Positions 50,001 through 59,612 of a stretch of 64,000 bases of DNA are shown here, piece by piece. Source of the DNA: Ampelocalamus luodianensis (taxonomy: Eukaryota; Streptophyta; Magnoliopsida; Poales; Poaceae). Position 1 is the stretch's first letter, and the number at the start of each line of letters is the position of its first letter. Made by a program: the position numbers and the translations under genes. The notes under the pieces are model-generated. The model had not been told where the DNA came from and made no database searches. It worked only from the letters and a program-made list of their open reading frames with translations. The DNA lies in the NCBI GenBank assembly GCA_036346255.1, contig CM070628.1, positions 10,183,840-10,247,839 of the forward strand. The letters are read 5' to 3'.

Positions 50001-53000
50001 ATTTTCATCCTACATTAAACCAAGCCATGGCCCAGCTATTGTTCAATTCTGAGCAATGCTTTCAAAAATAGTGTTGAGCAATGAAGAATTGGGGGCTAAA
50101 GTTCTTGGTTGGGGAGAAACTTTCTGCTAAAGGCAAATCTTGATATCTTTCAACTTTCCAACAACACCAGGCTGCCCATAGTTACTAATTTTCAACTTTC
50201 AAGGTGTAGCTGTCAAATAGACTAAAGCTCCCCACTGCTAATCATGTATCTTTGTGAAATGTATTCGTTGATATAATGACTCCCTTAACCACTTCTCAAA
50301 ATACCAAGAAATATCACACCAGCATGTAAATGCACTACGGATTGAGTTTTCCCAGGTAATATCAATTAGATGCTCCACAAATAAGTTTATTTTGATTTTT
50401 TTTATAAGGGCAGAAGGTTTCCCACAAGAAGCACCCTCTAACCCCATAGGAAAAATCTTACAATGATGATTTCTATCATCACATGAATTAATTACCAGAA
50501 GATCATAATAAATTAATTTTTCAAACCAATCTTAGAAAAATTCAAATTGACTTGACATGCTAACCTAATAATGGAAGAACTAGCTCATTATATCCCAGAG
50601 AACTAAAATATTATTCACTATGCATGCTCTAAAATTTGCGAAATTAAATAAGATTCCTGTAATGGTAGCAGATTATAGCTGGTTCTCTGCCATAGTTATC
50701 AAGGCGTCGCCTAGGTGTCTTGGCGCTCCAGGGTGGACGCCAGGGGTCATCGCCTAGTCGCCCCCGCCTTGCCGCAGAGCCGCCTTGCTGCAGAGGAGGA
50801 GCGCGAACGGTGCAGCAGCAGCTAGCGACGGCGCGTGACGACTTCTCTCCCCAGCTGTGAGCGGCGACAAAAGGGGAGGCAGAGGCGTCCAGATCTGGGC
50901 GGGGGAGAAGGCGGTGGCAGCTCGGGGGGAGGAGGACCAGCGCGGTGGGGTAGGAGGAGGGGGAGGGAGGAGGCCGGCGGCGGCTCACGGCCGGGGAGGA
51001 GCCCAGATCTGCGCGGGGAGGCCGTGGAGGCGCGCCGTGTGGGGAGAAGGAGAGGGAGAGGGCGGCAGCTCGAGGTAGGAGAGGGCGGCGACACGGCGCC
51101 GTGTGGGAAGGAGGAGGAGGAAGGGTACGGAAGGAGGAAGAGGGAGGGGCTCGGGGGAGCGGGGATTAGCATAGCAGATGGCGGCGGCGGCTTGAGCACG
51201 AGAGCGGAGCAGGGAGCAGTGGCTAGGGCATTGCACCCCTGCCCTGCTCCTCTTATATATAGCAGGCTAGGCCGTTTCGGGCCAGTGTGGCCCAATTCCA
51301 CCCCCTTCTCTTTTTTACTAATTGGACATCCATTTCTTTTTCTTTTTGGTTTAGGGGTAATCTAGTCAATTCAGAGGTCGTCTAATCATCGCCTAGGCGT
51401 CCTGGCGCCTCCGGAGCGCCTCGCCTCGCCTTGTCGCCGTGACAACATAGTTCTCTGCTTCTCCTGAAGTTCTCGATTTTTTCCCAATTTGCATCTGTCT
51501 GAGTGTTTGGCGCTGTTTCTAATTATTTATGTTGTTAAGGTCTCCTACCTTCATAGACCAGTTAAGTCATGAAAAAAGTTGGCTAAAATACTGCACTTAC
51601 TCAAGTGTTAATCGTGCATCCATACAACAGAACTCAAAATGTTGGTTTTTTACATAAATGGCATAGGAATGAAGAAAAAGCTGCTGGCAGAGACATCTGT
51701 GCATGCATGAATTTCCCAAGAGCATTTGTTTGGGAAAAAAGAAGTGTGCCGTATGTCTGCATTGGTTGGGTTGGTTTGGGGGGGTTGAAGATTGGAAAGT
51801 TAAGCTTGAATAGAAGAATACCAGATGAAGAAGTACAGCCAAATTGGAGACATTTCACACATGTATTTTTCATGTGCTTTAAGCCAAACATCAACTCATC
51901 TAGGAAAGAATCATGTCATGTGCTTAGACGACTAGGTAAGTGCACAGCATTGTTATTAATCCACGCGATTAGTCGCAAAGTCATCCTAGGGTTACGATTA
52001 GAGGCCCTCGACTCGATTAGTTGCCTAGTCGAGCGACTTGGACTTCAAGTCGACGATTAGCCGCGCCATGGAGGGGAAGGGAGAGGGAATAGGGGAGAGC
52101 AGGTAAGAGAAGGGAGTTACCTGCAAGCAACGGTGCAGGCAAAGTTCACCTAGGCGCTAGGCGGAAGGCGGGCGGAGGGTGGCCGCCTAGCGCCTAGCCC
52201 GCCTAGGCGCCTGAACAGAAACAGCAAGAGCCTCTGCTAGGAATGGGAGAAGAAAAGGATAAAAAGAGAAAAAATAAAAGAAAATTATACTGTTAACAAA
52301 TGGGCCGGCCCATAACCGTTGATTCCTACTCGCCCATAACCGGCCACTGCACGATGCGTCGATGCATTCGCGATTCATTCGGCCAACGCTCGCCCAACTC
52401 GTCTTCGCTCTTCCTCTGCCCTCCTCGCTCTCTCTGCGCCGACGTCGTCCTCTTCCCTTCCCGTCCTCTCCCAGATCCGGGAGGAGGAGCACACGACGGG
52501 GACAGGGAGCCAGGGAGGAGCCACGCGACGGACGGGGGCCGGGAGGAGGAGCGCCCGACGGGGAACCGGGAGGAGGAGCAACGCGACAAGGGGCCGAAGA
52601 GGAGGCGGCGGTGCGCAACGCGGACCAGCGCAAGAGGGGAGCAAAAGGATGAAGCAGCCAAATTGGGTAGGTTTTCTTACCTTGTATACCAGTCTGCTCG
52701 TTTTCTCCCCGCGAGCGCCCAGCGTGCCTCTGGGTCCGCCTCGTGCCGCCCAGCTCGCCTAGCGCCGCCTCAGTCCGCCTAGGACCGGCATTGACCACCA
52801 AGGCGGACCGAGCGCCCAGGGGACCGCCTGTGCCCAAATCGCGGTAGGGAGCACACGCCCAGCGCCTAGGCAGTGTCTAGGAGGCAGAGGAGCGGCGGCG
52901 GAGACAAGGCAAAGACGGCGGCAGCGCAAGATGGCAGGGGAGCAAATTGGGCCTTGCTTAGGACGTCTGGCCCAGCCAGCCCATCATTAATGATTAAAAG

Positions 53001-55936
53001 GGAGGAGGGCAGCTGTTAGGTTTCCATCCCCCCACACACAGTCACTGCCACACTCAACAGGAGAGGGAGCAGCGAGAGTCAGGTGCTAGCCATGGGGGCT
53101 CCCGCCTCCCGGTGCGGCTGTCCCATCGTGTACCCGCTGCTGTCCCCTCTCCCCTTCACAGTCAGCAGCAGTAGCATCATCTGCACCCCCAGGCGAGCTC
53201 GAGAGGGAGCTGCGCAGGGCTGCCGACGGCGACGGGGACTGCCGATGGGGTTGTTGATGGTGACAGGGGTTACCAATGGAGTTGTTGATGGAAACGGATC
53301 CTTCTTCCTTGCCTCCAGCCGCTGTCGGCAAGCGTCGTCTACACCTGTAGGTTCCTCTTCCACCTCTCCCATTCTGATCTTCTTTTTCTCCTGATCCCCT
53401 CCCTTCTCTCTGTTTTTGTCGCTCTATTTTGCTCTCTTTAGTTGTAGATATAGTGGCAGTAGCAGCAGCAAGTAGTAGTAGCAGTTGAACGCAGCAAGTA
53501 GTAGAAGCAGCCAGCAAGTAGTAATAGACTAGTCGGCGACTAGTCATGACTAGTCGCGACAAATCGGCAAATCGGTAGCATGGCGACTCGATACGACTTT
53601 ACGACTTAATAACCATGGTGCACAGGGCGGAACAACCCTAGGGGAACCCCTAGGCATTTTACCATTAACACTTTCTATGATTGTATCATCATTCCAAAAG
53701 GAAACAAAAATGAATGTTTTCCAGGGTCATTGCCAACCAAAGTAGCATATTAGGTATGCTCATCAAATAATACAGATCATTGATTTTCCAAATACATTGA
53801 AGGAAAATTGAACTAATTTCACCGAACATTGGGTTTCTTATCCTATCATTATTCACATTTTCTTCTACTAAAATTTGTTGTGTTGCTGCAATATAGAAAT
53901 AGCTTTGTTACTTATTAGCCTATTTCATACCATCATCAAAAGGTGTTATCAAGAAAGGATCTCAGAATTACAAAGTATGTGCGTACCCACACAGACACAC
54001 AAACACATCCGGTTAAGGTTTTTCTTTTTCGTATTTTGTAATCTAGAAGTGAAGTTTGAATATCACTAGAGAAAATAAGGAAAGAGAGAAAGAAGGTATT
54101 ACTTCAGTGAGACAAAGCAGCATAAGGAAAAAAAACAAGGTCAATAGTTAGAAGTAGAATTTCACTGTAAAAAAATGCAGTGTGACTAAGGATGTCATAG
54201 GGTGCACTGCCAAGGGTCATGTAACCAGTCCCGGGATGGATCCTGGCCAGCCGCCGGTACCGGTAACCGGCCGGTTACCGGTCAAACCGATTTTTTCCGG
54301 ATGAAATTCGTTCAAATTTGATTAAAAACCATTCGAATTTGAATTTGAATTTGAACAGCCCGGGATTACCGGCCGGGATCCTGTATCCCGGCCCCCCTCT
54401 GGTAAGCGGTTACCGGCCGGGATTTTAATCCCTGTGCACTGCATCCCTTAAATTAGAGTCTCTCTGCTGTACGCAAGGACTACAGTTCTAAGACACAAGT
54501 GGTCAAGTGAGCTTATTTTGATAATATAAAGCAATCAAGTGAAAATAGTCAAAATACATACCGTGGCTACACCGAACACATGCACCATGCATAACCTTGC
54601 AAAGACTGCAAACCAATTTTGTCCGATTCTCTTGGACATCTCCAATATTAGTGACAGGTTCCATTGATTCCATGTCCTCTATGAGAACCTCCGGTGTCCA
54701 GAGACTACAAAACAAGTGTACAAATTTTAGGTTGCCCCCATCTGCAGTTTGATCAGGCACCCTTTTTACAGGTTTCAGAGCACCTTTCTCCTTCGGGCAA
54801 AGCACACAAGGCGTTAACACAGTTCTGCCCGCATCACTCCGTGTCAACCTCCGTGCCGACCTGATACTCTTACACCAGGCACACAACCAACAGCCATTTG
54901 GCACAACATGCACGCCATAACACTTCTGGTGCACTGACACCTCGCAACTATTGCAGTGGAGCATCCTATTGGATGTCGTATCACTCTCTCCCAAACAACA
55001 TACATCACAGCTTGAACCAGCCTCACCTTCCAAGGATGGCAGAAGCACAAGCCGTTCTAACCCAGCATCCGCACCTAACAGCTTCCTCTTCTTGTTCGGG
55101 CGCTCTGAAGTGAGCACAAACCTGTCCCTTGCTCCTAGGAGCCAATTCAATGAATCGTCCGAGCCCTCTCCGCATTCTGCTAAAACAAGGCCATCAGTCC
55201 TACCTTGACCTAGTTCAATTTCCATTTGGTGCTCCTCTTGCTGCAAAATCACCTCCTGCATATCCTGTTCGCAATGCTCTTCATTAGGCCCACTGTTACT
55301 GACCAGCTCCATATTGCCCCCAACAAAATCTAAGCTCTCCTGCATATCCTGTTTGCTATGCACTATGTTATTCCCCAACTCCTCGTTGTCCTTCCCCAAA
55401 TGTGAGTTCAAATGCGAGCTTTCATCCACCACAGCCACATGAGATGGATCAAAACTATCCCCTAAATCCTTGCCACTGCCCACAAATGGTATGAGCAAGC
55501 ATGGATCGAGCTGGTTAGAGCTCAACAGGGGCTTCGGCACTAACGCCTCAAAATCCTCCAACGTAATCTCCCGGAAATACGACTCCACCTGCTCCCAAAA
55601 AACCTTGGACCAAGCACTCACTCTCGGCTGCTCCACGGCAGTTACTGCTGCTTCCGGCTGCTGAGCCTTCTTATGCTTCTTCCGAACGTCGCCCAGCGCC
55701 GCCCATCTAGCGACCCGCGCGGGCAGTAAGGGGTCCCGGCCGGCCGCCTCCTCGCCTTCGAACGGCGAGAGCAGCGACAGCGCCTTCCTGGCCTGCTCGC
55801 AGAAGCTGACGCCGCCCACCTCCGGGGAGGCCCCGACGCGACCGCCGCAGGGGACCGGCGCATCGTCGCCTGGGCCCCGTGAGGAGGAGGCTGCGTCGGC
55901 GTCGACGCCGGGGGGAGGTCTCCGGCGAGGCGCCAC
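40866..55936 (-). CDS. Double PHD/extended-PHD chromatin reader protein
   Basis: Homologous by motif content to the plant PHD finger family protein of the Arabidopsis At1g77800 type. Eighteen coding exons were assigned (listed separately); phases fit throughout except exon 5, giving about 1,407 residues. In order: acidic/linker N terminus, basic NKKRK at 281, first PHD (C4HC3, about 310-355) with a zinc-knuckle/extended PHD (about 374-505), then, in exons 10-14, a second PHD (from about 1007) with its own extended PHD (about 1070-1195), and a basic/coiled C terminus. Such PZP modules bind histone H3 tails and nucleosomal DNA, so a nuclear role is inferred. There is no SET or bromodomain. Odd points: GTG rather than ATG at the apparent start, a one-base frame break in exon 5, and introns filled with DNA transposons. 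Confidence 0.85.
41101..41487 (-). CDS. PHD gene exon 17
   Basis: 129 codons starting KDLVVCGHDILAARRDSTGF, then a Ser/Asp-rich linker. Acceptor CACCAG|AAA, donor AAG|GTTCGT. Confidence 0.85.
42000..42264. mobile_element. Stowaway-like MITE in PHD gene intron 16
   Basis: The left end CTCCCTCCGCTTCAAAATAT follows a TA. The right end near 42250-42264 (GAAACAGAAGGGG) is a decayed version of the inverted repeat. It includes a short TA run at about 42166-42178. Confidence 0.7.
42486..42545 (-). CDS. PHD gene exon 16
   Basis: 20 codons, VELEILRLLCERIVKREKAK, a basic amphipathic helix. Acceptor GGCAG|GTT, donor AAG|GTACAG. Confidence 0.9.
42881..43728. mobile_element. Non-autonomous hAT-type element with RACK1 piece
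   Basis: Perfect 12 bp terminal inverted repeats (CATGGTTATTAA / TTAATAACCATG) and a perfect 8 bp target duplication AACACTGG (42873-42880, 43729-43736). Subterminal DNA is rich in AAGGCG / CGCCTT motifs on both sides (42897-42985 and 43555-43718). No transposase. It lies in PHD gene intron 15. The interior holds a 5' fragment of a RACK1 gene on the plus strand, opposite to the host gene. Confidence 0.9.
43252..43377 (+). pseudogene. Captured RACK1 5' fragment
   Basis: An ATG opens 41 codons reading MAGTQESLVFTGVMR and then HNDVVTAIATPIDNSPFIVS. This closely matches the N terminus of plant RACK1 (WD40 scaffold on the 40S ribosome, grass RACK1A/GPB-LR), covering most of the first WD repeat. 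It then loses one serine codon (SS for SSS), reads RDKP and stops, where RACK1 has RDKSL. About 100 bp upstream resemble a leader (AAACCCTAG...). The rest of RACK1 is missing, so this is a transduplicated fragment and not a functional gene. Confidence 0.85.
44637..44690 (-). CDS. PHD gene exon 15
   Basis: 18 codons, ADYQQYGPEEVKSMKRMR. Acceptor GCACAG|GCT, donor AGG|GTAATG. The following intron holds the hAT element with the RACK1 piece. Confidence 0.9.
44890..45027 (-). CDS. PHD gene exon 14
   Basis: 46 codons: CSTVDCQLTFHPACARDAGL, then LRHKAYCGKHS, the final ligands of the second extended PHD. Acceptor TGCAG|TGC, donor AAG|GTAAGG. Confidence 0.9.
45135..45200 (-). CDS. PHD gene exon 13
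   Basis: 22 codons containing CSICHHKVGTCLK, zinc ligands of the second extended PHD. Acceptor TGTAAG|GAG, donor AAG|GTTTGA. Confidence 0.9.
45387..45440 (-). CDS. PHD gene exon 12
   Basis: 18 codons, WLLESTFRRGQYNAVDGM, conserved in extended PHDs of this family. Acceptor CATAG|TGG, donor ATG|GTACCA. Confidence 0.9.
45522..45743 (-). CDS. PHD gene exon 11
   Basis: Rest of the second PHD (HLDCYQS, WKCELC) and the start of the second extended PHD (HCSLCHGTSGAFRKT, WVHAFCAE). Acceptor TAGCAG|GCT, donor GAG|GTACTT. Confidence 0.9.
45827..46045 (-). CDS. PHD gene exon 10
   Basis: 73 codons ending in the first half of the second PHD (CDVCMRCETVLNRIFVCSSC). Acceptor TTTGCAG|AGT, donor AAG|GTGCTT. 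Confidence 0.85.
46122..46375 (-). CDS. PHD gene exon 9
   Basis: Encodes KVVQSLSHELDSFNKRKWDH..., REAKKRGNTERRHKEAQAIL and an Ala-rich helix, a likely coiled-coil or basic helical linker between the two PHD modules. Acceptor CTTGCAG|AAT, donor GAG|GTTCAT. Confidence 0.85.
46600..46806 (-). CDS. PHD gene exon 8
   Basis: Ends in a helical segment DEIEGEIVYLQSRLLNGVVA MKQRY that continues into exon 9. Acceptor TATGTAG|AGG, donor TATG|GTAAGG. Confidence 0.8.
46902..47005 (-). CDS. PHD gene exon 7
   Basis: Encodes CYIHPFIEKNLRILRGHILK, a family-conserved stretch. Acceptor ATGTAG|CTTCG, donor AATG|GTATTC. Confidence 0.8.
47108..47306 (-). CDS. PHD gene exon 6
   Basis: Acidic segment (ELEEDISSFDHCFTEGDN, DWDDDQISGQHFL). 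Acceptor GGACAG|GTACATT, donor CTCAA|GTATGG, phases 1 in and 2 out. Confidence 0.75.
47659..47913. mobile_element. Small hAT-type element, CCGG-rich ends (copy 1)
   Basis: 255 bp in intron 5 of the PHD gene, flanked by the 8 bp duplication CATGAAAC (47651-47658 and 47914-47921). The ends CAAGGATCAAAAACC and CATGGAAAAAAAACC (reverse of right) are imperfect inverted repeats. ACCGGCCGGTAACCGG-type palindromic blocks sit on both sides of an AT-rich core (GAATTTGATTAAAAAACATTC). Confidence 0.8.
48198..48383 (-). CDS. PHD gene exon 5 (frame break)
   Basis: Acceptor CGGCAG|CCTGAA, donor GCTG|GTAGTT. The entry phase (0) gives PETTIFSL then a stop at 48354-48356, while the rest of the exon (LKIIKLLQNSAHVPSVQVKF) is open one frame over. 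The break is at the C-run at 48362-48364, one base short. 186 bp does not fit the flanking phases; 187 would. Alternatively an acceptor at GAAG|TTGAAA (coding from 48351) keeps the frame and drops about 11 residues. Confidence 0.7.
49098..49181 (-). CDS. PHD gene exon 4
   Basis: 28 codons: LIDQGKVSVDDIESELGLSS and onward, a small acidic helix-like segment conserved in this family. Acceptor CGCAG|CTAATT, donor GTG|GTAATT. Confidence 0.8.
49323..49688 (-). CDS. PHD gene exon 3
   Basis: Starts VEMRAFCSKHS, which supplies the last Cys/His of the first extended PHD. Then a Ser/Thr-rich linker. 122 codons, phase 0; donor AAAG|GTAACT. Confidence 0.85.
49770..49855 (-). CDS. PHD gene exon 2
   Basis: It completes the first extended PHD (TCRTCFHPICARES...). 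Acceptor TTTTTCAG|GA, donor AAT|GTTAGA; 86 bp completes the codon left open by exon 1. Confidence 0.85.
50691..51450. mobile_element. hAT-type element with AGGCG subterminal motifs
   Basis: 760 bp in intron 1 of the PHD gene. 8 bp duplication TTCTCTGC (50683-50690, 51451-51458). Ends CATAGTTATCAAGGCG and, reversed, CTATGTTGTCACGGCG. GGCGTCGCCTAGG-type blocks flank a GC-rich core at about 50760-51250 that looks like a captured gene leader or first exon (open frames on both strands, none recognised). Confidence 0.85.
51948..53617. mobile_element. hAT-type element with ACTAGTCG subterminal motifs
   Basis: 1,670 bp in intron 1 of the PHD gene. Perfect 8 bp duplication GTGCACAG (51940-51947, 53618-53625). 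Ends CATTGTTATTAA and TTAATAACCATG, 11 of 12 inverted-repeat matches. Subterminal GATTAGTCGC / GACTAGTCGCGAC repeats on both sides. The interior carries a second AGGCG-type block (52145-52881), possibly a nested element, and gene-like GC-rich sequence without a recognised product. Confidence 0.85.
52145..52881. mobile_element. Possible nested AGGCG-type element
   Basis: Inside the larger element. The left side CACCTAGGCGCTAGGCG and the reversed right side CACTGCCTAGGCGCTGGGCG are similar. Flanks AGGCAAAG (52137-52144) and AGGCAGAG (52882-52889) could be an 8 bp duplication with one mismatch. Ends are not clean, so nesting is tentative. Confidence 0.45.
54211..54434. mobile_element. Small hAT-type element, CCGG-rich ends (copy 2)
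   Basis: 224 bp in intron 1 of the PHD gene, flanked by TGCACTGC (54203-54210, 54435-54442). Left end CAAGGGTCATGTAACC, reversed right end CAGGGATTAAAATCC. Same family as 47659-47913: both have TACCGGCCGG blocks and the core GGATGAAA..CG......ATTTGATTAAAAA.CATTC, in the same orientation. Confidence 0.8.
54562..55936 (-). CDS. PHD gene exon 1
   Basis: It encodes residues 1-458 plus one base: low-complexity N terminus, FWEQVESYFREITLEDFEAL, NKKRK, the first PHD (CDVC...HCNSC...HQKC...CWLCAWC) and most of the zinc knuckle/extended PHD. The donor is CACG|GTATGT. The apparent initiator at 55934-55936 is GTG in a strong context (GCCGTGGCG). An in-frame TAA lies 16 codons upstream, with no ATG between. 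The first in-frame ATG is residue 198. Confidence 0.85.
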
Positions 55937-56330
55937 GGCGGTGGGGGGCGGAAAACCTCGAGGTCTAGGGTTTCTCTCTGGTTACGATTTTTTTTGGGGA
56001 GTTCAGATCCGCGAGCGAGAGGGAGAGAGACGGTTCTGTAACAAGGAGAAAAAAAAAATCGAAGTGCCCGTTTGCTTGTCGCTTCTCTCCTCCGTAGTGG
56101 GTTGGGCCTGGAAGTCGTGCTCGTACCTCGTGACTGGCGCCTTTCCCCATAAAACACTACGCGCACCCGGACCCCGCGCACGCCCACATTTGCCGGTGAC
56201 GCGACGCGCGTGGGCGTAGCGGTTTCCTCGAGGGGATATAGCGCGTCGCCTCACGGGCTCCGTTCCTACGTGCATGACTGACATGTGGTACCGCGCGTTT
56301 GTACGTGTCCACAGGTCCAGCGTTCAGTTA
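55937..56330 (-). promoter_or_regulatory. Putative 5' leader and promoter of the PHD gene
   Basis: GC-rich and CpG-rich sequence immediately upstream of exon 1, with a TTTTTTTTCTCC (reversed pyrimidine) tract at about 56045-56058 and no TATA box that I can assign. CpG-rich TATA-less promoters are common for broadly expressed grass genes. Confidence 0.4.
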
Positions 56331-56955
56331 CTGAGTTGGCGGGGAAGCGACGGGACGCGTGGTGTTCATTGTGAGACGTGGGACCAGTGGGCGGAGGAGT
56401 ACACTACACGTACACACCCACCGATTGAAAACGGTTGGGGCCTCCCTTTCACGTGGATGTGGGTTGATGCCAGGTGGGGCCCGGACTCCGTCTTTGTGGG
56501 AGCGGGTGTCGCCGGCTGACTGCGTGGTTGGGCTTAGACAGGGTGCTGCTGGGCCGTTGGGCTGGACGAGCAGCAGTCTGTCAAAGCGCCTCACCTACCC
56601 ACCAGGTGGGCCTTCTGTTTGCGGCCGTTCGGCCAGACAGGCGTCGTGCGTGGAGCCGCGGTCAGGCGAAGGCGCGGGCGGGCAGCCGCAGCCGGGGCCG
56701 GCGGGCGAGCCTGAGTCGGCGGACGCTCGGAGGAGGCGCGGGTAGAGGCACGAGTTGGCTGGGGTGTCGTACGTGTGTACGACAAAATAACGTTATAAGC
56801 GAAGCATTTTCGTATTTTGGTCAACCGATTTGGGCTCCGGGCTTGTGTAGATTTTTTGCGGTGGCACCACCGCGGAAAGGCGAGGCGTGTCCGTAGCCAA
56901 GGCGGTCCAGGGGCAGCCATGCGTTTCGTACCTCGGGCGTTGAATGCTCGTAATT
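56331..56955. other. GC-rich flank without a recognised gene
   Basis: Open frames exist on both strands, but their translations are low-complexity and match nothing I know. May be the distal promoter of the PHD gene or old repeat sequence. Confidence 0.4.
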
Positions 56956-56959
56956 TTTA

Positions 56960-59542
56960 TATGTACTGTACTAGTCTTATGATTATTGGCTAGTATACAT
57001 ATTCATAATATTGGCATACACATTCATACGTAATTACATATAATATAAAATAAATATGGTACATAAACTTAAGTGATTACATAGTTTACAATACAAGAGT
57101 CGACCGGCCAAATAAAAGTTCAAATATCAGAAGTAGCAACTAAAATTTAATAGATTATATGCAAAAGTCCAGTAGCATGCTCATCCAAACCTTTAGGTAA
57201 CCGATAAGAATAAGACCTAGAAAGACTCGTCCCCGTACCTCCAATATCTGGATCGAAGAACACATCGTTTAGCATTTGGTCATCCTCATCCTCTGAACAA
57301 CAATTTAAATAAGATTGAGTATATTACGTACTCAACAAGACTTGTAGTGTATCGTAAAATTTATATACAAGTTTGGCTAACAAGGGATGACGCTCTATGC
57401 TACAATTTGTTTTTAACATTAATCAAATTTTATTTGCAATATCAATACATAGTATTTTACAATGAAAGTTTAAAGAGCAGTTAAATAAATAAGGAATAAC
57501 AAGTAAGTAACTTGCTAAATAACAAATCACAACCCTTCTTAGCTGCGATCAACATCTTATTTTTAGCCATAAACATGACACTTAAATTAAACAACATCAA
57601 AACAATACATCCCAACATTTTCCAATAAGACTGTTTTTGCAAAAGTTGAGACTATATCAGATGAGGCGTCACTAAGCACAGTCATGATCGCGAGCACGAC
57701 TATTTAAATAAATTTACACTTTATAGAGGTATATAACTTTACCCACAGTATACGAATTATCTAGTTTATCTGATATCCGTCGATACCACCGCTCACGATA
57801 TTTTATTAAGCAGTCTAGAGCACGTAACAAAGCCTTTACATCATCTAGTACTACCCTTGCACTAGCCCGGCAATGACAACTCTCACTTCAATCTCGAGTA
57901 CCATCCATCGAAGCGAGGCATTAACCGTTGTGTTGGCAAGCTTTGTTCCCAACACCTTAGTGAACGGAGTCCATTCGAGCAATCACACATGCTCGTACTA
58001 CTACAGCCTACTAACATGCAAGGCTAGTTTTCGATAACTTAATTACCTAAGATCGTCCCATACCGACACATATGGTTGTACGCTTAGGCTTAGATATGAT
58101 TCACCGGCGTTCAATTCTTAATTGACACAAACGAGGATCTCCCTCTATCTACACGCAAGAAATCATCTCACATTCATCAGTTTATATTATAACTCGCCCA
58201 CGTCGTAATCTAAGTTTTTCATTTTTTATTTCTATACAAAATTAACAGAGGCAACTCCTCTAGACCATCATTTCAAAATCTCCCAAATCATATTCAGTAT
58301 TCCATCTACTTTTAAATTTTAGTAAAAACTAGAGCCTAGCTAAGCGCTTATGTGATATTCCCATTCGAAAGACCCAAATCGACATCATTTATTGCTTAAA
58401 CCATACCCTAATGGCTACTACAGTGATTATATCAATACTTCATGGAGAATTATGCATTTAATAGGAATATAACTATCGGCATGCCCAAATATAGCAGTTT
58501 TAAGCAACATACACGCATCATAATAGATTTTACAAAAGAAGTACAATAATTAAAATAATATGATAAATATGGTCAAAGAGGTGCTTTACTTGCTCTGGTA
58601 TCTCATAGTACGAGGATGGAAGATGGTCGAAAATTTCGTTCGAAGTATCGACGTCCATTCAAAAAGAGCCGATAACAAATTAATTATAGAAAAATAATTT
58701 CAACATCAAAAAAAATCCAAATATTTTTGTATATTCAGACAAAGCATGATTTTAGATGAATTTATAAAAAAGATTCATTCAATTTGGAGTTCATATGCAA
58801 AAGTTATTAAGGTTTGAATTTACTTCAGTTTTGAAAATCCTGAAAATAATAATAAAAAAAAAAAGTGATGTCGAACGCATATTCTCTTAGATTTATGATT
58901 TCTAATAGAGAAAGTGTATTTTTCTCTGAGTTCTTCTGAGGTTTATGTTTTTCAACAAATAAAGCGTATTTTCCTCTGAACTGAAAACGATTTTTCTTAT
59001 TTTTCAAATTTTATTAACTTACATGTGGAGCCTACTTATCAGTGACTCATTTTTTATTTTCTTGATTTTATTTATAAAATAGAGGCGGTCCTACGTGTCA
59101 TAGATAGGCTCTGACAGGTGGGGCTAGCATGTCAACGAGAGGGGGAGTGGGGGCTGGCGTGGGATGATGTGAGCGCGATGAAATGGGCCAAGCTAGATTT
59201 CAGCCAATCAGGTGAGCGGGGGATTCAAAATATTTTCCAGAAAAGCCTAATCGTTGCTTGAATTTTTAAACATATCAAACGAGCTTCAAAATTTGTGAAA
59301 ACTTTTGTGGAGGCTTCTCACACCATATGGTTATTTGTATAAATTTTTTAGGATTTTATCTGTTATGTGATTTTATAGAAACTTCTTTCAAGTTGCGGTT
59401 TTCATGTAAATGCATAGTTGTTTTGGATGAAAATGTTCCAAACATGTTCAAATAAATTTTCCCACAAATAAACTTGCTAAAATTTTTATTGCCTCACTTG
59501 TTTTATTGCACTCACCCAATATGTGGTTTTTCGGATGTTACA
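56960..59542 (-). repeat. Gypsy-like solo LTR, minus strand
   Basis: Reading the minus strand, it starts TGTAACATCCGAAAAACC at 59542, the same start type as the gypsy LTR at 6954. It has a TGACAGGTGGGGC-type tract near 59110 (plus-strand text). Near 57290-57360 it has the TTGTTGAGTACG...GTACTCAA...CAG motif typical of LTR regions of plant gypsy elements. No internal domain is attached. The inner edge near 56960 and the target duplication are not resolved. Confidence 0.55.
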
Positions 59543-59612
59543 ATGCATGTGGATGCTTTCGTGAAGATGCGTGAGGAACCAGGAAACGCACATTGGCCAC
59601 CATGGTGGGAGA

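Noticed and set aside
50822..51365. Long open frames in the GC-rich core of the hAT element in intron 1
   Set aside because: Frames on both strands are low-complexity (Gly/Arg or Pro/Ser rich) and there is no recognisable protein. A captured leader or exon is possible but not shown.
52187..52837. Open frames at 52187-52837 as a gene
   Set aside because: They lie inside a transposon, overlap on both strands and match no family I recognise.
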